From Acholoe squamosa (Eukaryota; Annelida; Polychaeta; Phyllodocida; Polynoidae): a stretch of DNA of 64,000 bases. Position numbers and translations under genes: made by a program. Within the stretch, counting starts at the first letter, position 1. Every line of letters starts with the position of its first letter. The DNA lies in the NCBI GenBank assembly GCA_949317995.1, contig OX439039.1:73108002-73172001 (forward strand), written 5' to 3'. The notes beneath the pieces are model-generated. The model made no database searches. It was given only the letters and a program-made list of their open reading frames with translations, and was not told where the DNA came from. Shown here in pieces: positions 1-41,278 of the stretch.

Positions 1-1648
1 ATTTCATCGATTTCTAGCATTGACATGGAGGTATGGTCCTTTTCCATAGAAAAAATGGTCACAGGGCCAGGAAATTTGACATGCTGATAGCCAAGGGGCA
101 CCACCTGAGGTGCTGAGTGTTATTCTCTCTCTAGGTGCTATAATTCACAGAAATATCTGGCTAAAATGTATGAAAAACCCTCAGAAATATAATGTTATAA
201 AGGAATAAATTCAACAAAATGCATCTTAACTCCATGTGTAATGGCTTAGATGGCCCTATTTACACATTATTCAAGCTCCCCCATGTGAGGACGAAAAAAT
301 AAACCAGATATGGTGAATACAAGGACATTTTATTAAGTGTCAGTAGACATTCATTGGCTGCATAGCTCGGGGAGAGAAAAATGATGTTTTCCCCCGATGC
401 ATGAAAAGGCCTCCCATAGAGCACTGAGAACGATAGAAATAGATGGAAACAGCTGAGAATGTAAAATTTAGGTCATTCTGACCCTGAAAACCATAATTTT
501 GGTTACCTGGCACCCCCAAGAGAGAAGTATCAGGCTTGCGGATTGACACCAGAATATTTCTCATAAACCTCTCCAAGGCCGAAACTCCGCTACTACGATT
601 TTCAGTGATTTCTTATTAATTTTATTGATTCCCTTGCCCTTTCTCACCATAACATTGTCAAACTGACTTACCCTAAGCAAAATAAACACATTTTAGCAAA
701 ATTTGACAAACTTGGTAGAAGGCCCTATATAGCCTGTAAAGGCCTGGGTTGGAATCTTGGTGGTCAATGAAATAGCTTGGAAAGCTTATATTCACTGGCC
801 CAGTAATGTCTTATCCGGAATCTTTTACTTTTATGCCCCTCAGGCCCCTCAAATCTCTCTGAGAATCAATTCCCAGAGCGGGTATCAGTCTGTGCGCTCT
901 CCGTAGATTTCATCGATTTCTAGCATTGACATGGAGGTATGGTCCTTTTCCATAGAAAAAATGGTCACAGGGCCAAGAAATTTGACATGCTGATAGCCAA
1001 GGGGCACCACCTGAGGTGCTGAGTGTTATTCTCTCTCTAGGTGCTATAATTCACAGAAATATCTGGCTAAAATGTATGAAAAACCCTCAGAAATATAATG
1101 TTATAAAGGAATAAATTCAACAAAATGCATCTTAACTCCATGTGTAATGGCTTAGATGGCCCTATTTACACATTATTCAAGCTCTCCCATGTGAGGACGA
1201 AAAAATAAACCAGATATGGTGAATACAAGGACATTTTATTAAGTGTCAGTAGACATTCATTGGCTGCATAGCTCGGGGAGAGAAAAATGATGTTTTCCCC
1301 CAATGCATGAAAAGGCCTCCCATAGAGCACTGAGAACGATAGAAATAGATGGAAACAGCTGAGAATGTAAAATTTAGGTCATTCTGACCCTGAAAACCAT
1401 AATTTTGGTTACCTGGCACCCCCAAGAGAGAAGTATCAGGCTTGCGGATTGACACCAGAATATTTCTCATAAACCTCTCCAAGGCTGAAACTCCGCTACT
1501 ACGATTTTCAGTGATTTCTTATTAATTTTATTGATTCCCTTGCCCTTTCTCACCATAAAATTGTCAAACTGACTTACCCTAAGCAAAATAAACACATTTT
1601 AGCGAAATTTGACAAACTTGGTAGAAGGCCCTATATAGCCTGTAGAGG
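1..1648. repeat. 906-bp tandem duplication, second copy truncated
   Basis: Bases 1-742 and 907-1648 are about 99% identical, with roughly ten single-base differences seen by eye (for example CCCCCGATG/CCCCCAATG). The window opens at, or inside, a copy, so more units may lie upstream. Each copy has a 78-codon minus-strand ORF (340-576, 1246-1482) differing by one residue. It resembles no known protein, and its conservation is explained by the recent duplication. Confidence 0.93.
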
Positions 1649-2434
1649 CTGCAGGACACTAATTATTTTCTCACTGTTGGCTTATATAGCATATGGGCAA
1701 AAATAAAATATTTGTGCGAATTTCTGGGCTTAGCCACTGTTATTTTCATGTAGGCACACATTTTTCCCATTAATTTAGGGCCATGAGATGTGGTACAATG
1801 TAATTAACTTTTCTGCTATTGTCCGTAGAGTGCGGACATACCCAGATTTGGGGGTTTTGCAGTGAATGATTACAATAAATTCTGTAATTGAAAAGAGTGC
1901 ACCCCCCTCAACTTACCCTCAAATATCAGCCTAAATAACACTCAAATCGATTAATATACATCCCAATGATTAATTTGATGCCTGGTTTGCCTACCCACTG
2001 TCAGATTTTAGACAAATAATCATTGTACAACACCCTTCAGTGCGGACCTACAAAGTGTCTCCTGCTGCCACCTCCCGTCAATTGGTGTTCTGCAACCTGA
2101 GGCTGGGTGAGACCGTACTGCAGTGGTTGCGGAGCTACGGGGGAATATGTGGGATGCACCCCCCTCCCATACACACACATTTTTTTCAGGTTTCACTATA
2201 GATATTAGTATTGAAATATAGAAGAATTTACACATCTCATCCGCCACATCTTTCAGCTGCCCCACCCCCCCCCCTCCACTATGAGTAGCATTGCCATTGC
2301 TGCTTTCACGCATCATGATGGTCATGGTGCAAATTGCATTAAAATACCGTATGGCACTTGATTGGTTAAAGCCCATCCTTGCAGTGGACTCTGGTATTGA
2401 GTCATGACAATAGTCACAGGATGGGTCCCATGCC
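1649..2434. other. No gene seen
   Basis: Low-complexity AT-rich DNA with a C tract near 2260. The 118-codon minus ORF at 2020-2376 has no recognisable domain or splice context. Confidence 0.5.

Positions 2435-2490
<56 letters not shown>
2435..2490. repeat. TGT trinucleotide microsatellite
   Basis: About 18 uninterrupted TGT units. Read in one frame it gives a poly-Val tract, which is an artefact. Confidence 0.95.
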
Positions 2491-2491
<1 letters not shown>

Positions 2492-2754
2492 CAGTGTGGG
2501 TTGGTGGCCTAGATCATGCCTTGTGTTTGTTGATAATGGCTGTATTAGTGTTAATTGGATGGTCTCAATAGAAAACGGATAGATATATCATAAGGGCAGC
2601 ACAGGATGTAAATGGACATTTTATATTTATATTAAGCATCGCTGGGTGATGGACATAGACAGACCGGACCACAGTATTATCCATTTTTTTTCTCTTAAAA
2701 AATAAGAAAGGGAACATATTAATGTAAATTGAATTCTTCAAAGGGAATTCCATA

Positions 2755-3570
2755 TTTTGTTAATGGGATTGCCCAGAATAGGGAGGTTACAATATATTTT
2801 TAACCTGAAAGGGGTCATAAGAGCCGGGTTGAAAATGCAACTTTAAGATGACTACTAACAGTGAGAAAAACTTTTAGCCCTATGTTAAATCCCATAGGAG
2901 GTGCGAAAAACTAAATTTTCCCGCGTTTTTGGTCCGGAGTGGTGCAAATAATTGATGAATGTTGATAAATTTTCCGTAACTCGATCCGCGCGCGCGTCTT
3001 CATTGTCGTATTTTCGGCACAAACATGGCGGATATCGCTTTTTTGTAAATTATAATATAGAAATATGATAAAGTATGGCAAGAGGATATCATTTGAATCG
3101 ATATGTATTATTAAAAAGATAAAAAATTATGTGTTCGCCCTGTCGTTAATTCGCATCCCAAAGTCCGTGGTGGTGCAAATTGACCCAAACAACCATGGAA
3201 ATTGGGTCGTGCATGCGCAAACATAACCAAAATCCAAAATGGCGGACAGCGAGACGATTGAGTTGTGGGGCTATAACTACTGGATTATAACAAAATGGAG
3301 GAGAATTACAGTGTCTCATGCCTTTTTATGGTTAATATGGATCCTTATTTAAGACCTGCTGCTGTTTTGCAATGCTTAACTCGCCAAGAGAGAAGTTATT
3401 CACCAATGAAAAAAACGAGCAGTAATGGGTGCATTCTCCATAGGCTGAACCATTGACAGTGATAACACTCAAAGAAAACATGAGGTTAGTATCAGAAGGG
3501 GTGTAAAAGAAGAGATTAAGTGCCCTTTTTGGTTACTTGCATTGCAAAATGCTATCTTATATTTTATTAG
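2755..3570. repeat. Dispersed repeat with GGTGGTGC-type motifs, copy 1
   Basis: Shares word order with 12890-13500 and 32590-33240: a GAGTTATAAGAGC-like start, GGTGGTGCGAAT motifs and an ATTGCxxxxxGCTATC segment near the end. Divergent; boundaries are approximate. It includes two ATGGCGGA words. Confidence 0.35.
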
Positions 3571-3989
3571 ATATATCTGATGCACACAATTACATGTCCA
3601 TTAGGAATGAATAGAGACAGGAATGAATAAAGGTATAGAGGAAAAATAGAGGAGGGTACAAATAGCCCAGCTGTGCTGTATGTATACAGACACAAGTCTA
3701 GATGGAGTAGATGCGTGGTTAAGTGGACACAGCAGTTATGTAAGACTTGCTCATGCCCATGACCTCTTCTGTGCAAAACCACCATCTGACTGTACAAGTC
3801 TACCCCGATACTCACACTTGACATGTACTTCAGGTAAATTAAAAACCTGAATTAAGGAGAGAATTTCTCATCATGCTGCGCCCTCTGTGCACCCTGAACA
3901 TAATCTAAGTAAAGGTGTCACAAACACACCAAATAGTTGCTCATCTTAGCGGTGGGGTCTCAAATAAGAAATGGTCTACATGCTAAATA

Positions 3990-5051
3990 AGCAATGGCCT
4001 ACAGGTCAGTACGATATATAAAATAAGGAGTCAGCTGAGTCCTACAGGCCAGTACAGTTTCTAAGATGAAGCGTCAGCTGTGGCCTACTGGCCAGTACAA
4101 TATCTAAGATGAGGGTTCAGCTGTGGCCTACAGGCGAGTGAGATATCTAAGATGAGGATTCAGCTGTGGCCTACAGGCCAGTATGATATCTAAGATAAGG
4201 AGTCAGCTGTGGCCTACAGGCCAGCAAAATATCCAAAATAAAGAGTCAGCTGTGGCCTGCAATATCTGAGAGGAGGAGTCAGCTGTGGCCCACGGGGCAA
4301 TACAATATCTAAGATGAGGAGTCAGTTGTGGCCTACAGGCGAGAGATATCTAAGATGAAGATTTAGCTGTGGCCTGCAGGCCAGTGCGATATCTAAGATG
4401 AGGAGTCAGCTGTGGCCTACAGGCCAGTACGATATCTTAAATAAAGAGTCAGCTGTAGACTACAGGCCAGTACGATATCTTAAATAAAGAGTCAGCTGTA
4501 GCCTACAGGCCAGTGTGATATCTGAGATGAGGAGTCAGCTGTAGCCTACAGGCCAGTACGATATCTGAGATGAGTCAGCTGTGGCCTACAGGCCAGTGTG
4601 ATATCTGAGATGAGGAGTCAGCTGTGGCCTACAGGCCAGTGTGATATCTAAGATGAGGATTCAGCTGTGGCCTACAGGCCAGTGTGATATCTAAGATGAG
4701 GATTCAGCTGTGGCCTACAGGCCAGTATGATATCTAAGATAAGGAGTCAGCTGTGGCCTACAGGCCAGCACAATATCCAAAATAAAGAGTCAGCTGTGGC
4801 CTGCAATATCTGAGAGGAGGAGTCAGCTGTGGCCCACGGAGTCAGTTGTGGCCTACATGCGAGAGAGATATCTAAGATGAAGATTTAGCTGTGGCCTGCA
4901 GGCCAGTGCGATATCTAAGATGAGGAGTCAGCTGTGGCCTACAGGCCAGTACGATATCTTAAATAAAGAGTCAGCTGTAGCCTACAGGCCAGTGCGATAT
5001 CTAAGATGAGGAGTCAGTGGTGGCCTACAGGTCAATACAATGAGGAGTCAT
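3990..5051. repeat. 43-bp minisatellite with higher-order structure
   Basis: About 24 units of roughly 43 bp, each with CAGCTGTGGCCTACAGGCCA and a GATATCTAAGATGAG spacer. A multi-unit block including the odd CTGCAATATCTGAGAGGAGG unit occurs at 4141-4500 and again at 4684-4985, about 540 bp apart, showing duplication of blocks as well as of units. No ORF spans it. Confidence 0.93.
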
Positions 5052-6673
5052 TTAAGACCCAGATCTAGTCTACATACAGTCGGGCTTGCATGGTACTGGG
5101 TGTGTAAGAGTGCAGTGCTAGAGAGTATTATGTCAGGGTCAGGGAGTGTAGATTAGGCTGCACATTGCTGCTATAACCAACCTCCTGTGAGCATTATCAG
5201 TCCAGCCATTTCTAACTACACGGTAGTTTGGGGGGGGGGCAGGAAATTTTTCTTTGCATTGCAGTTTTTCACCAACCCGACCCCGCCCCATCACAGTGAA
5301 AAAAAAGAGAGAAGAAACATGTAGACGGATGGAATAATGTGCAGTGCTGCAGATGCCCAAACAAACCGTAGTTAATTGTACTGTTAGTTTAATCCCCACT
5401 TTTGGGTGTTTGGCGTCCTACCATGGGCATCCCTAAATATGGCCTTCCTTCAACCTTCCATTCAAAAAAAGAAAACAGCGTAAAGATAATTATGTTAAAA
5501 AAAAAAAATGGGGGGAAAATACAATGCATTGCTACACACAATCGATTTGAGTATATATTTAATTTTAGCCTCAACTGTAAGATGCCCTACTAACGTAGAC
5601 CTCCCCTTAAAATGCCCCCCCCCCCCAACCAATATAAATGGCTCCGCCATAAGGAGAGGATGGGGAGGTGGGGAGATGATAAATCATTCTAGTGCATGGC
5701 ATGTGTGGGATTAATACTGTCAGGGAATCCCGTCCTAATCCCCCATTTCCATTAATTTCAATGAGATTAGAATTCAGACAATACAGTATTATATGGTTGA
5801 CGCTAATGAGTTCACGTGGGAGAACTGAGGCATGATGGAGATTCTGCCAGTACTGTAACCTCCCGCGTATAAGGTGCATCCTGTCTATAAGACGCACCTA
5901 GAATTTGAGAATAGGGTCAAAAAAATTCATAAATTTAGTTTTACTTTATTGATTTTTAAAAATTAAAAACCTATGTGCAGCTAGGGCCTCCAAGACCCTC
6001 CTAGCCCCCCTTATTTTCTATTATGAATGAGGGGGAGTGTAACATATCAAAAGGAAGTCTTGGTGTCCCCCTTTTGGATCCAGGAAGAACTAAAACCTTG
6101 CGTAAAAGACGTGCCTTGTACACGGGAGATTACAGTAGTTGTCTTTGGCACAAGAGATAATAGTAACTGGTTCTATATCGAAAACTTCAGCATATAAGCC
6201 GCAGACCAAGATAGTGGCTTTGTTATAAGCAATTTAAGGGTCTGAATTGTTTGCCATCCTTAACTACATTTGTATATAGAAAGTTCAGGGTTTGAGTCCT
6301 CAGGGATTTTCTCTGATTTCTGGGAGTTAAACCCCTTAGTTCAGGACGACTGTATAAGCTGCAATAGGCCCCTGAAATAGTCTATAAGCCACCGCTTATA
6401 CTCGGGGTTTTATGATAGCTGTGTTTTAAGATGCACTTTGGGGGCAGCCATTGTTAGCCCCCAATAGTTCAATCATTTAACACCAGGTGAATATACATTT
6501 GTATACAGAGGTTTACCATTTTACATAGCCTCTTAACCACTACGGGAAGCACCAACTTCTGGCATATTGATATCAGCTTGTAGACCTTGAGTGGTTTAAA
6601 CCTGGCTATCCCCATGGCGTTATTCCATGCACCAGTATACAAATAGTCTGTTTGTACACATAGTAAATGTACT
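5052..6673. other. Intergenic or intronic DNA with MITE fragments
   Basis: No gene seen. At 5852-5905 and 6100-6140 there are pieces of the TATAAGACGC family (CCTCCCGCGTATAAGG; GGGAGATTACAG), probably the two ends of a decayed copy of about 280 bp. Confidence 0.45.
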
Positions 6674-6810
6674 AACTAAGTAATGTATGGGCTAACAGGC
6701 ACCGAATGGCATGTATCGTAGGATATCGTAACGAGTGGCCGTAGGCCACGAGTTACGATATCCTACGATACATGCCATGAGGGGCCTGTTAGCCCATACC
6801 TTACTAAGTT
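6674..6810. repeat. Palindromic foldback element, 67-bp arms
   Basis: Arms 6674-6740 and 6744-6810 pair with few mismatches around a GTA centre, e.g. GGCATGTATCGTAGGATATC against its complement. It would form a long hairpin; probably a MITE-like element. Confidence 0.9.
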
Positions 6811-7081
6811 TATTACACGATTAATCAATAAAAAATCAATAAATAATCAATAAAATATCAATAAAAACAAGTTGAAAACAAAAATCCTTCCCCGGGACGC
6901 GAAGCCTGCCATAGTACACACAGCTCAGCGCCCGGCAGCAGACAGCGACAGCCCCGGTCTCAGCTAGCCTTGGCAGCGGCACACGGCGAAAAATAGTGTA
7001 TGTACACGATCGGTACATACACCTCCTCGCCCGGCAGCGGACAGCGGCAGCGGCACACGGCGAAAAAAGATGCGCCTAGAC

Positions 7082-7148
7082 CGGGACGCGATCCATGTAC
7101 CTCTGACGGCTTGGCGCAACGCGCTAACCGCTAGACCACCGCGCCTTC
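7082..7148 (-). repeat. tRNA-like SINE head
   Basis: On the minus strand GCGCGGTGGTCTAGCGGTTA resembles a tRNA A-box region and GGATCGCGTCCCGG a degraded B box, at tRNA spacing. No full cloverleaf forms, so it is not called as a tRNA. Confidence 0.55.
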
Positions 7149-7272
7149 TCCATTGAATGAGTCTCGCAGTTATGTTTGTGTATAATACACCTCCTCGCCT
7201 GGCAGCGGACAGCGACAGCGCACACGGCTTTGTATCATATCCAGATTTGGTTCGAACCGAGCATTTCTCGTC

Positions 7273-7344
7273 AGTCCCTGTGGCGCAATGCATAGGGAGT
7301 TGGATTAGGGATTTGAGACTGCAGGTTCGAGCCCTACCCTGACC
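7273..7344 (+). repeat. tRNA-like SINE head
   Basis: TGTGGCGCAATGCATAGGG (A-box-like) and GGTTCGAGCCC (good B box) about 45 bp apart. The acceptor stem does not pair, so a SINE or pseudo-tRNA rather than a functional tRNA. Confidence 0.6.
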
Positions 7345-7345
7345 A

Positions 7346-9385
7346 TGGAAATTTCGTGGGTTTTAACATGTGACATGTGACATGGACAAGGAGTGCTGAT
7401 ATCCACCTCAGAGAGTGCTGATATCCACCTGGGATCTGCTCATAAGGGGTCGCACAATATGCAGGAATATCAGAACTGGGATATCCAGAAAAAGCACCCT
7501 GAGTCACAGAAATCGTGTAATAATGTTGGGTAACATGCTGTCATTGTATACGAGTACCTTTCAGTACGTACGCAGCTCAATCTTACTGGTGATACAATAT
7601 TAGCATCAGCAATGTTTGATACACAATGTCATTGCTAATTGTGGCCATAGATTCGATTAAGATCCCAAATACCGTATACAGCGTAATTAGCGCACACCCC
7701 CTAATAATCACACACCCCCTCTTTTAAATAAGATCTTCCTTATTTTGAAATACAAAAAAAAAACATTTTTTAAGCGCACTGTGCGCTTCTTACATTGAAT
7801 TTAGTACTCATGATTAAGACAAGTTTACAACTCGAAAAACACAAGTATACATACTGCATGAGACACAAACAAAATGTACTACTGTATTTAAGCAACATAG
7901 TGATACAAATAAGTGCCAATAAAAAAAGATAAGTGCCTGTCTATTACGTTTAATACACAGATATTCTTTCTATTCAGAATTGTGTCTGTCACCAACGGAA
8001 CTATTCTGATAAGATAATCATACCTGTGCCATAAAGTGACATTCACAGAGGTCCTATTTGATGTTGCTATAAAGATGCATTGTCACCATTAATTCGAAAT
8101 CAATTGTCAATGTCACTTCCGTATTGGGTGTAAGCGGGAGTGGAGCTGGTTCTGACAACTTGCACTGATAAGATGGGGACCATCATGTCCCTGGAAGTGG
8201 ATGTTATCCGGGGACAAGGTACCCATCATGACAATGCCTTATCAGTGTGTTTTGCTGCCTTTGATGTAACCAGCAAAATTCAAAATGGTGGACCCACTAG
8301 GTATGGGTCCAGGCTCCTATAGGGAGTGGTTCACTCTCCCATCAGAGCAAGGGGCACCAAGCACATATTTGGTGGCAGTAATGGTAAATAATTTTGCTCA
8401 ATTGAAAGGCCTCATAATTCACTACCAGTATACAATTTTGTCTACTGAATATATGAATGTATCGTGTCGTCCCTAAAGGGTTAACATTTCAATTAGTTGA
8501 CTTTCAAAGTACCCAGCTTTAGATCTTGTCAGGCCTAGTATTTAGGATCAGGCACCTCAAAGCATGTAGGGACAACTGAAGGTTTCTATTGATATTTCAC
8601 AAGTGCATAGGAATAGATTGGTGACTAACTAGACTCAGCTAGATTGGTGAATAAAGTAGTTCATGGTAACAGGTATGAAAGTGGTAGTGACCGGTCATTT
8701 TACCTCAAAGGGCACGAAGAGTGGTGCTCTATGTGATTTTTCTGTTTTCTTTTAAATCTCTTCATTCATAATAGTTCGATTCCTCTGCTATGTAAAGTAT
8801 CAGCTAAGAAGAAAAACAAAAACAGCAGTCATTTCTGTTCCATTTCCCCTCCCCAATCCACTATTATTGAAAAATGACCGGTACCTAACAGTCTATTTTA
8901 CATGTACATTGTATATTAATAGGTGAGGGTTCACAGTCAGGTGGTGGTAGCAAATTATACTATTGTGTAACTATATGTCTTGTTGTTCTGGTTGCACAGC
9001 ACAAATTCCATGTACGGTAACAATACCCTATGACGAATCCATTCATTATATTTACTATCCCCTTTCAATTCTATCACTGTCAAAGGGAATACTTGTGGAG
9101 TCTTACATATTAAATGAACATATAGGAAAGATGGGAAAGACTTGTTGATCATTTATGTATGTAAGACTAAGTGCAATTAAATGAAAATCGAAGGTTGATT
9201 ATGACTTAATAAAATGGTGAATGAGAAATTAATCCCTAATAGCCCTTACCCCCTGGTGATAAGGAAGCAATTTCTGTCGTCATAACCATTTATGAATGAA
9301 AAGAAATATTGCAGGAATATATTAATGAAAACTGCTATAAAAATCAAAGTTAGATACATATGCGTCTTGTGTTTTGTCATTGCAG
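7346..9385. other. No gene seen upstream of the first visible exon
   Basis: AT-rich intronic DNA. 7667-7790 has a fragment related to the TTCGTTCTAATAAGCGC MITE. I searched it for the missing NEDD4 N-terminus (an LRVKV...KKDIFGAS-type segment) and found none. Confidence 0.5.
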
Positions 9386-37826
<28,441 letters not shown>

Positions 37827-38739
37827 TCGATACTCGAACTGGGATACTACTACTGATAATTATTGAATATAATTTAGAAATTATTTCCTATCCATGCAAT
37901 TTCTCGTGCTTGGCATTACCGGTTCTAGAACCAACTAGCAGCGTGTAGGGTTGACTGGTATAGAGGCGCTGGGTGGAATAGCGCAAGCTGTGGCCCCGCT
38001 GAGTAGACCGGAGAGCTTGTCCCCAGATGTACATAAAACCTGCCACACCACTCCTTTATTGGGTCTCTAGACCCCACAGGGCAATGATTATATTAGTGAC
38101 TGAGTTTTGCTTGTGAAGAAGAGAACATGAGAAGATGTATGGCTCATCCACAAAAATGTAGAGAATAGGTAGTGACCCCTTGTTTGCTAGCATCCAAACT
38201 AATCAAAATCTCTTCACTTCTTTTTGTATCTAATCATGTAAGAGCCCAATTGAGGCCCTATTATTCACAAAAAAAGGCCAGTGCCTACATATATCCATTC
38301 TCATATTCCTTTAAAAAATTAAAGGGTTTTTGGGCTTATTCCTAAAATATTGCAGGTATGTTCGGACCTACTGTAGTAATAATCAACATAAATACTTCAT
38401 AATATAAAATGATGCTGCCTTGTATGGTGGAGAGAGATAAGATCCAGTTAGAGTTGTAGGATGTAAGGAAATTGTGATATATGTATAGATGAAATTTGTA
38501 TAAAGAAAGGAAAAGGTAATATCGAAGCATATGGAAACATGAAAATTCCTCATATTCAGTAAGTTCTACCTCCCAGTGTCTAGATATGGCCGAACATATT
38601 CATGACCACCTTGGTTTATACGACCCCTGCTGGATTTGCTCCTGACAGTGGTTCAGTTGTAGCATCTTTTGGTAAGGTCAGTTTTGGCATTGGCCAATGG
38701 TGCAAGAAAGGGTGACTTATCGGAGATGTAAGGACCGCT

Positions 38740-39010
38740 AATGCATTACATGCCAACTGGTCGGCATGATGCGCCAGTGAAGTTGATGGCTGGCGAGTCT
38801 GCTAACCAGCACTTCATTAATCCACAATGCCGACCCTCCAGGAGTGCACTCCAGCAGGGTCAGTATGGTGCAATGTAGTAGCGCTGGCGAGTTATAGATA
38901 TACATGAATGCACTCTCAGCCATAGACGGACCCGACTCAATTCGTGACTATCGGCGATCAGGAACGTCTGATCGAGTCTGGCCAATCTGCAGTTGCCTTA
39001 AATGGCAAAT
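38740..39010. repeat. CATGATGCA-family cluster
   Basis: GGCATGATGCGCCAGTGAAG, GGCTGGCGAGTCTGC and CCAGCACTTCATTAATCC form an imperfect hairpin like the one at 9551; further words follow to 39010. Confidence 0.55.
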
Positions 39011-40112
39011 AACTGGCCACCACTCTATTGGTGCATTATGCCAACCTTTTGGGAGTACACTCCCATCGGTTTGATGGAGGTTTTATACCTTTATGCTGCA
39101 TTTTTGGCATTGCAGGCAAACATTTTAAGTGTTCTGCCAAAACAAAGGCGACAAATCGATCAACGAAAGTTGCCCTTTCTTGACGCGTCGGTCTATAAAT
39201 GTTGCTGTGATGAATGTAAGGGAGAGGGCGATTAACGCTGAAATCATGGCGATACACCCAAGATAAAAGACGAAGCCTGCTGTAATATTCTGAAAGTGTA
39301 ACTCATATATTTGTTACCCTGTGCATTTGGTTGTCCCTTTCCTTTAAGTATATGGACAAAAGCTGTTATGAGCACATGTTTCGATGTATTGAGTTCGCAT
39401 GGGCTCTTATGATGAAACCATGAGAAACGTGTACCTTTTCGTTGTCGTCTACCATGTAAGACTTATACATATAAATATATATATATATACATATTGTATA
39501 GTATGATATCTATGCCAGCATTTGGGTTCTTAGTACATCATGTAAATGTGTACATTTATATACTGGCTTTTTTTTCAATGATCCACAAAATAGTATTGTA
39601 ACCATGTACATATACATAAGCTATGGTCATTATAATGCTTTAATTCCCTTTTTTTTTATTCAGAAAATGTTAAATATTTAGTTAGACAAGAGTATCCCAA
39701 TTGTTTCACATCTTTCTTTAATTCACCTTGGATATTGTACAATTCAAGGTGTCCATTTACCCTACCATGAAAACACATATTGTCATTATACATGTAATAC
39801 ATCTTCATTCCCCCAGCTCTGAAGGCCCCATTATCATGGGTCACTTCTTCAGAGTACCACAAAATAATGATATCAGAAAAAGACCTAGTCTAGGTTTTCC
39901 TATTCTCTTGATACATACATACCTAATATCATACAGTATCTATACCGGCCTCTGAGATTGAAAGTATACTGATTATAAATAATCATAATGATAATAATCA
40001 CAAATGGCTGTTGTTTTTAATACAACTTCGTTATAGTTGGGGCTGTGTGGCGAGCGGTCTTTTCCACCGCGTGTGTAACTTGACAGAAGAAAGACTGCTT
40101 CTTGTATGTCCC

Positions 40113-40115
<3 letters not shown>

Positions 40116-40180
<65 letters not shown>
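40116..40180. repeat. AT dinucleotide microsatellite
   Basis: About 32 uninterrupted AT units. Confidence 0.98.
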
Positions 40181-40181
<1 letters not shown>

Positions 40182-40499
40182 CAATCATCTTTATACTGGT
40201 ACAATTATGCATTTTCTACTGAAAAAGCTGTGTGGGCCTTTTTCTATCGCTAGACATGCCCCCTCCCTCCCCCTTCAACCTCTCAGATAATCCCCTCATG
40301 GTACGAGTATCACTAATACTCAGATTGAACGTTTGCAGGCTTTTACAATAGATTCCGTGTTGCTTTAGCAGGTATCAGAGGGACTTTGTTTTTGTTTTTT
40401 TTACCCACCCACCAAACCTATTATGTCCAATTTGTATTTTTTCAATACCTGAAACCACAATTGACACATAGCGTGGTGCATTGTGGTCTAACCCTTCAA

Positions 40500-41110
40500 G
40501 GGCAGCATGATGCCTCAAATCTTCATCTTCCGTCATGATGCATCATGCCTCATCATGATGCACCAATGCAGTGCTGGAGGGTGGCTTAATGAAATAGGAT
40601 TGGCGCATCATGGCGATGCATTAATGTTGGGTTACTTGATAGGACTACATTTATGCATCATGACCACAAAAGGATATGGTGAATGGTAGCACTAAGCAGT
40701 CCTTAAGGGGTTAATATATGTGCGTGTGTAACCCCACTTAACCGTGATTTGGACATCTAATAATGGGCTCATTTCTAATTTCAGCATTTATTTATATTTG
40801 TTAAAGAATTTGTACATACCAATACCATTAAAAACTGGTGCCACTGGTTCATCCATCCTATGATGATTAAATAGGGCGATCCCTGAAAATTATATCATTT
40901 TTACATTGAATCATTAAACTGCTTTAAGTGCCGCTTAGTGCATTGAAATATCATTTCTATTTGATGTAAAAAAAAAAGAATTTAACTCTTGTTATGTCTA
41001 CTCAACAGGGCTGCATGCACGCCCACCCCACAGGCATGATACACTCCTGAAGGGTCGGCATGATGCATGAATGCAGCCCTGGTAAATTTGCATTCATGCA
41101 TCATGCCAAC
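40500..41110. repeat. CATGATGCA-family clusters
   Basis: At 40505-40670 and 41030-41105: ATGATGCATCATGCC, CATGATGCACCAATGCAG, GGCATGATGCATGAATGCAG and CATTCATGCATCATGCC. Confidence 0.55.
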
Positions 41111-41272
41111 AGATGGACATATAACATTAAATGCACTATGTTGAACTTAAAGGTTTAAGGACCAGGTTTGGTGTAGACCTTTGTTCACTCAGTTTGGTCA
41201 GTAACGTATATAATGTTATCTTGATGTCAACACCCTCTAATCGCAATATCTCAGTGTTGAGGAAAATGAATC

Positions 41273-41278
41273 AATAAA
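41273..41278 (+). terminator. Candidate polyadenylation signal AATAAA
   Basis: AATAAA followed within about 20-40 bp by a GT-rich stretch (GGTATTTTGTGT). It would give a 3.4-kb 3' UTR. A nearer ATTAAA at about 38319 is an alternative; neither is proven. Confidence 0.28.

Larger units (their letters stand above)
37827..41278 (+). other. Probable long 3' UTR / 3' flank of the NEDD4-type gene
   Basis: No coding signal is visible. The stretch holds CATGATGCA-type hairpin remnants (38740-39010, 40500-40690, 41030-41105), an AT microsatellite and scattered AATAAA-like words. How much of it is transcribed cannot be told from sequence. Confidence 0.4.

Noticed and set aside
340..576. 78-codon ORF conserved in both copies of the tandem duplication
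   Set aside because: Identity is explained by the duplication of the whole unit; no domain, no splice or promoter signal.
2379..2582. Poly-Val ORF
   Set aside because: Translation of the TGT microsatellite.
3239..3352. 37-codon ORF starting at an AAAATGGCGGAC context, like a YY1-type start site
   Set aside because: The surrounding sequence matches a dispersed repeat, and ATGGCGGA words recur in other repeats here.
3990..5051. Regular repeats resembling a CRISPR array
   Set aside because: Units are head-to-tail without unique spacers in a eukaryotic genome; it is a minisatellite.
7273..7344. Functional tRNA gene
   Set aside because: A- and B-box-like words are present but the acceptor stem does not pair and no clean cloverleaf forms.
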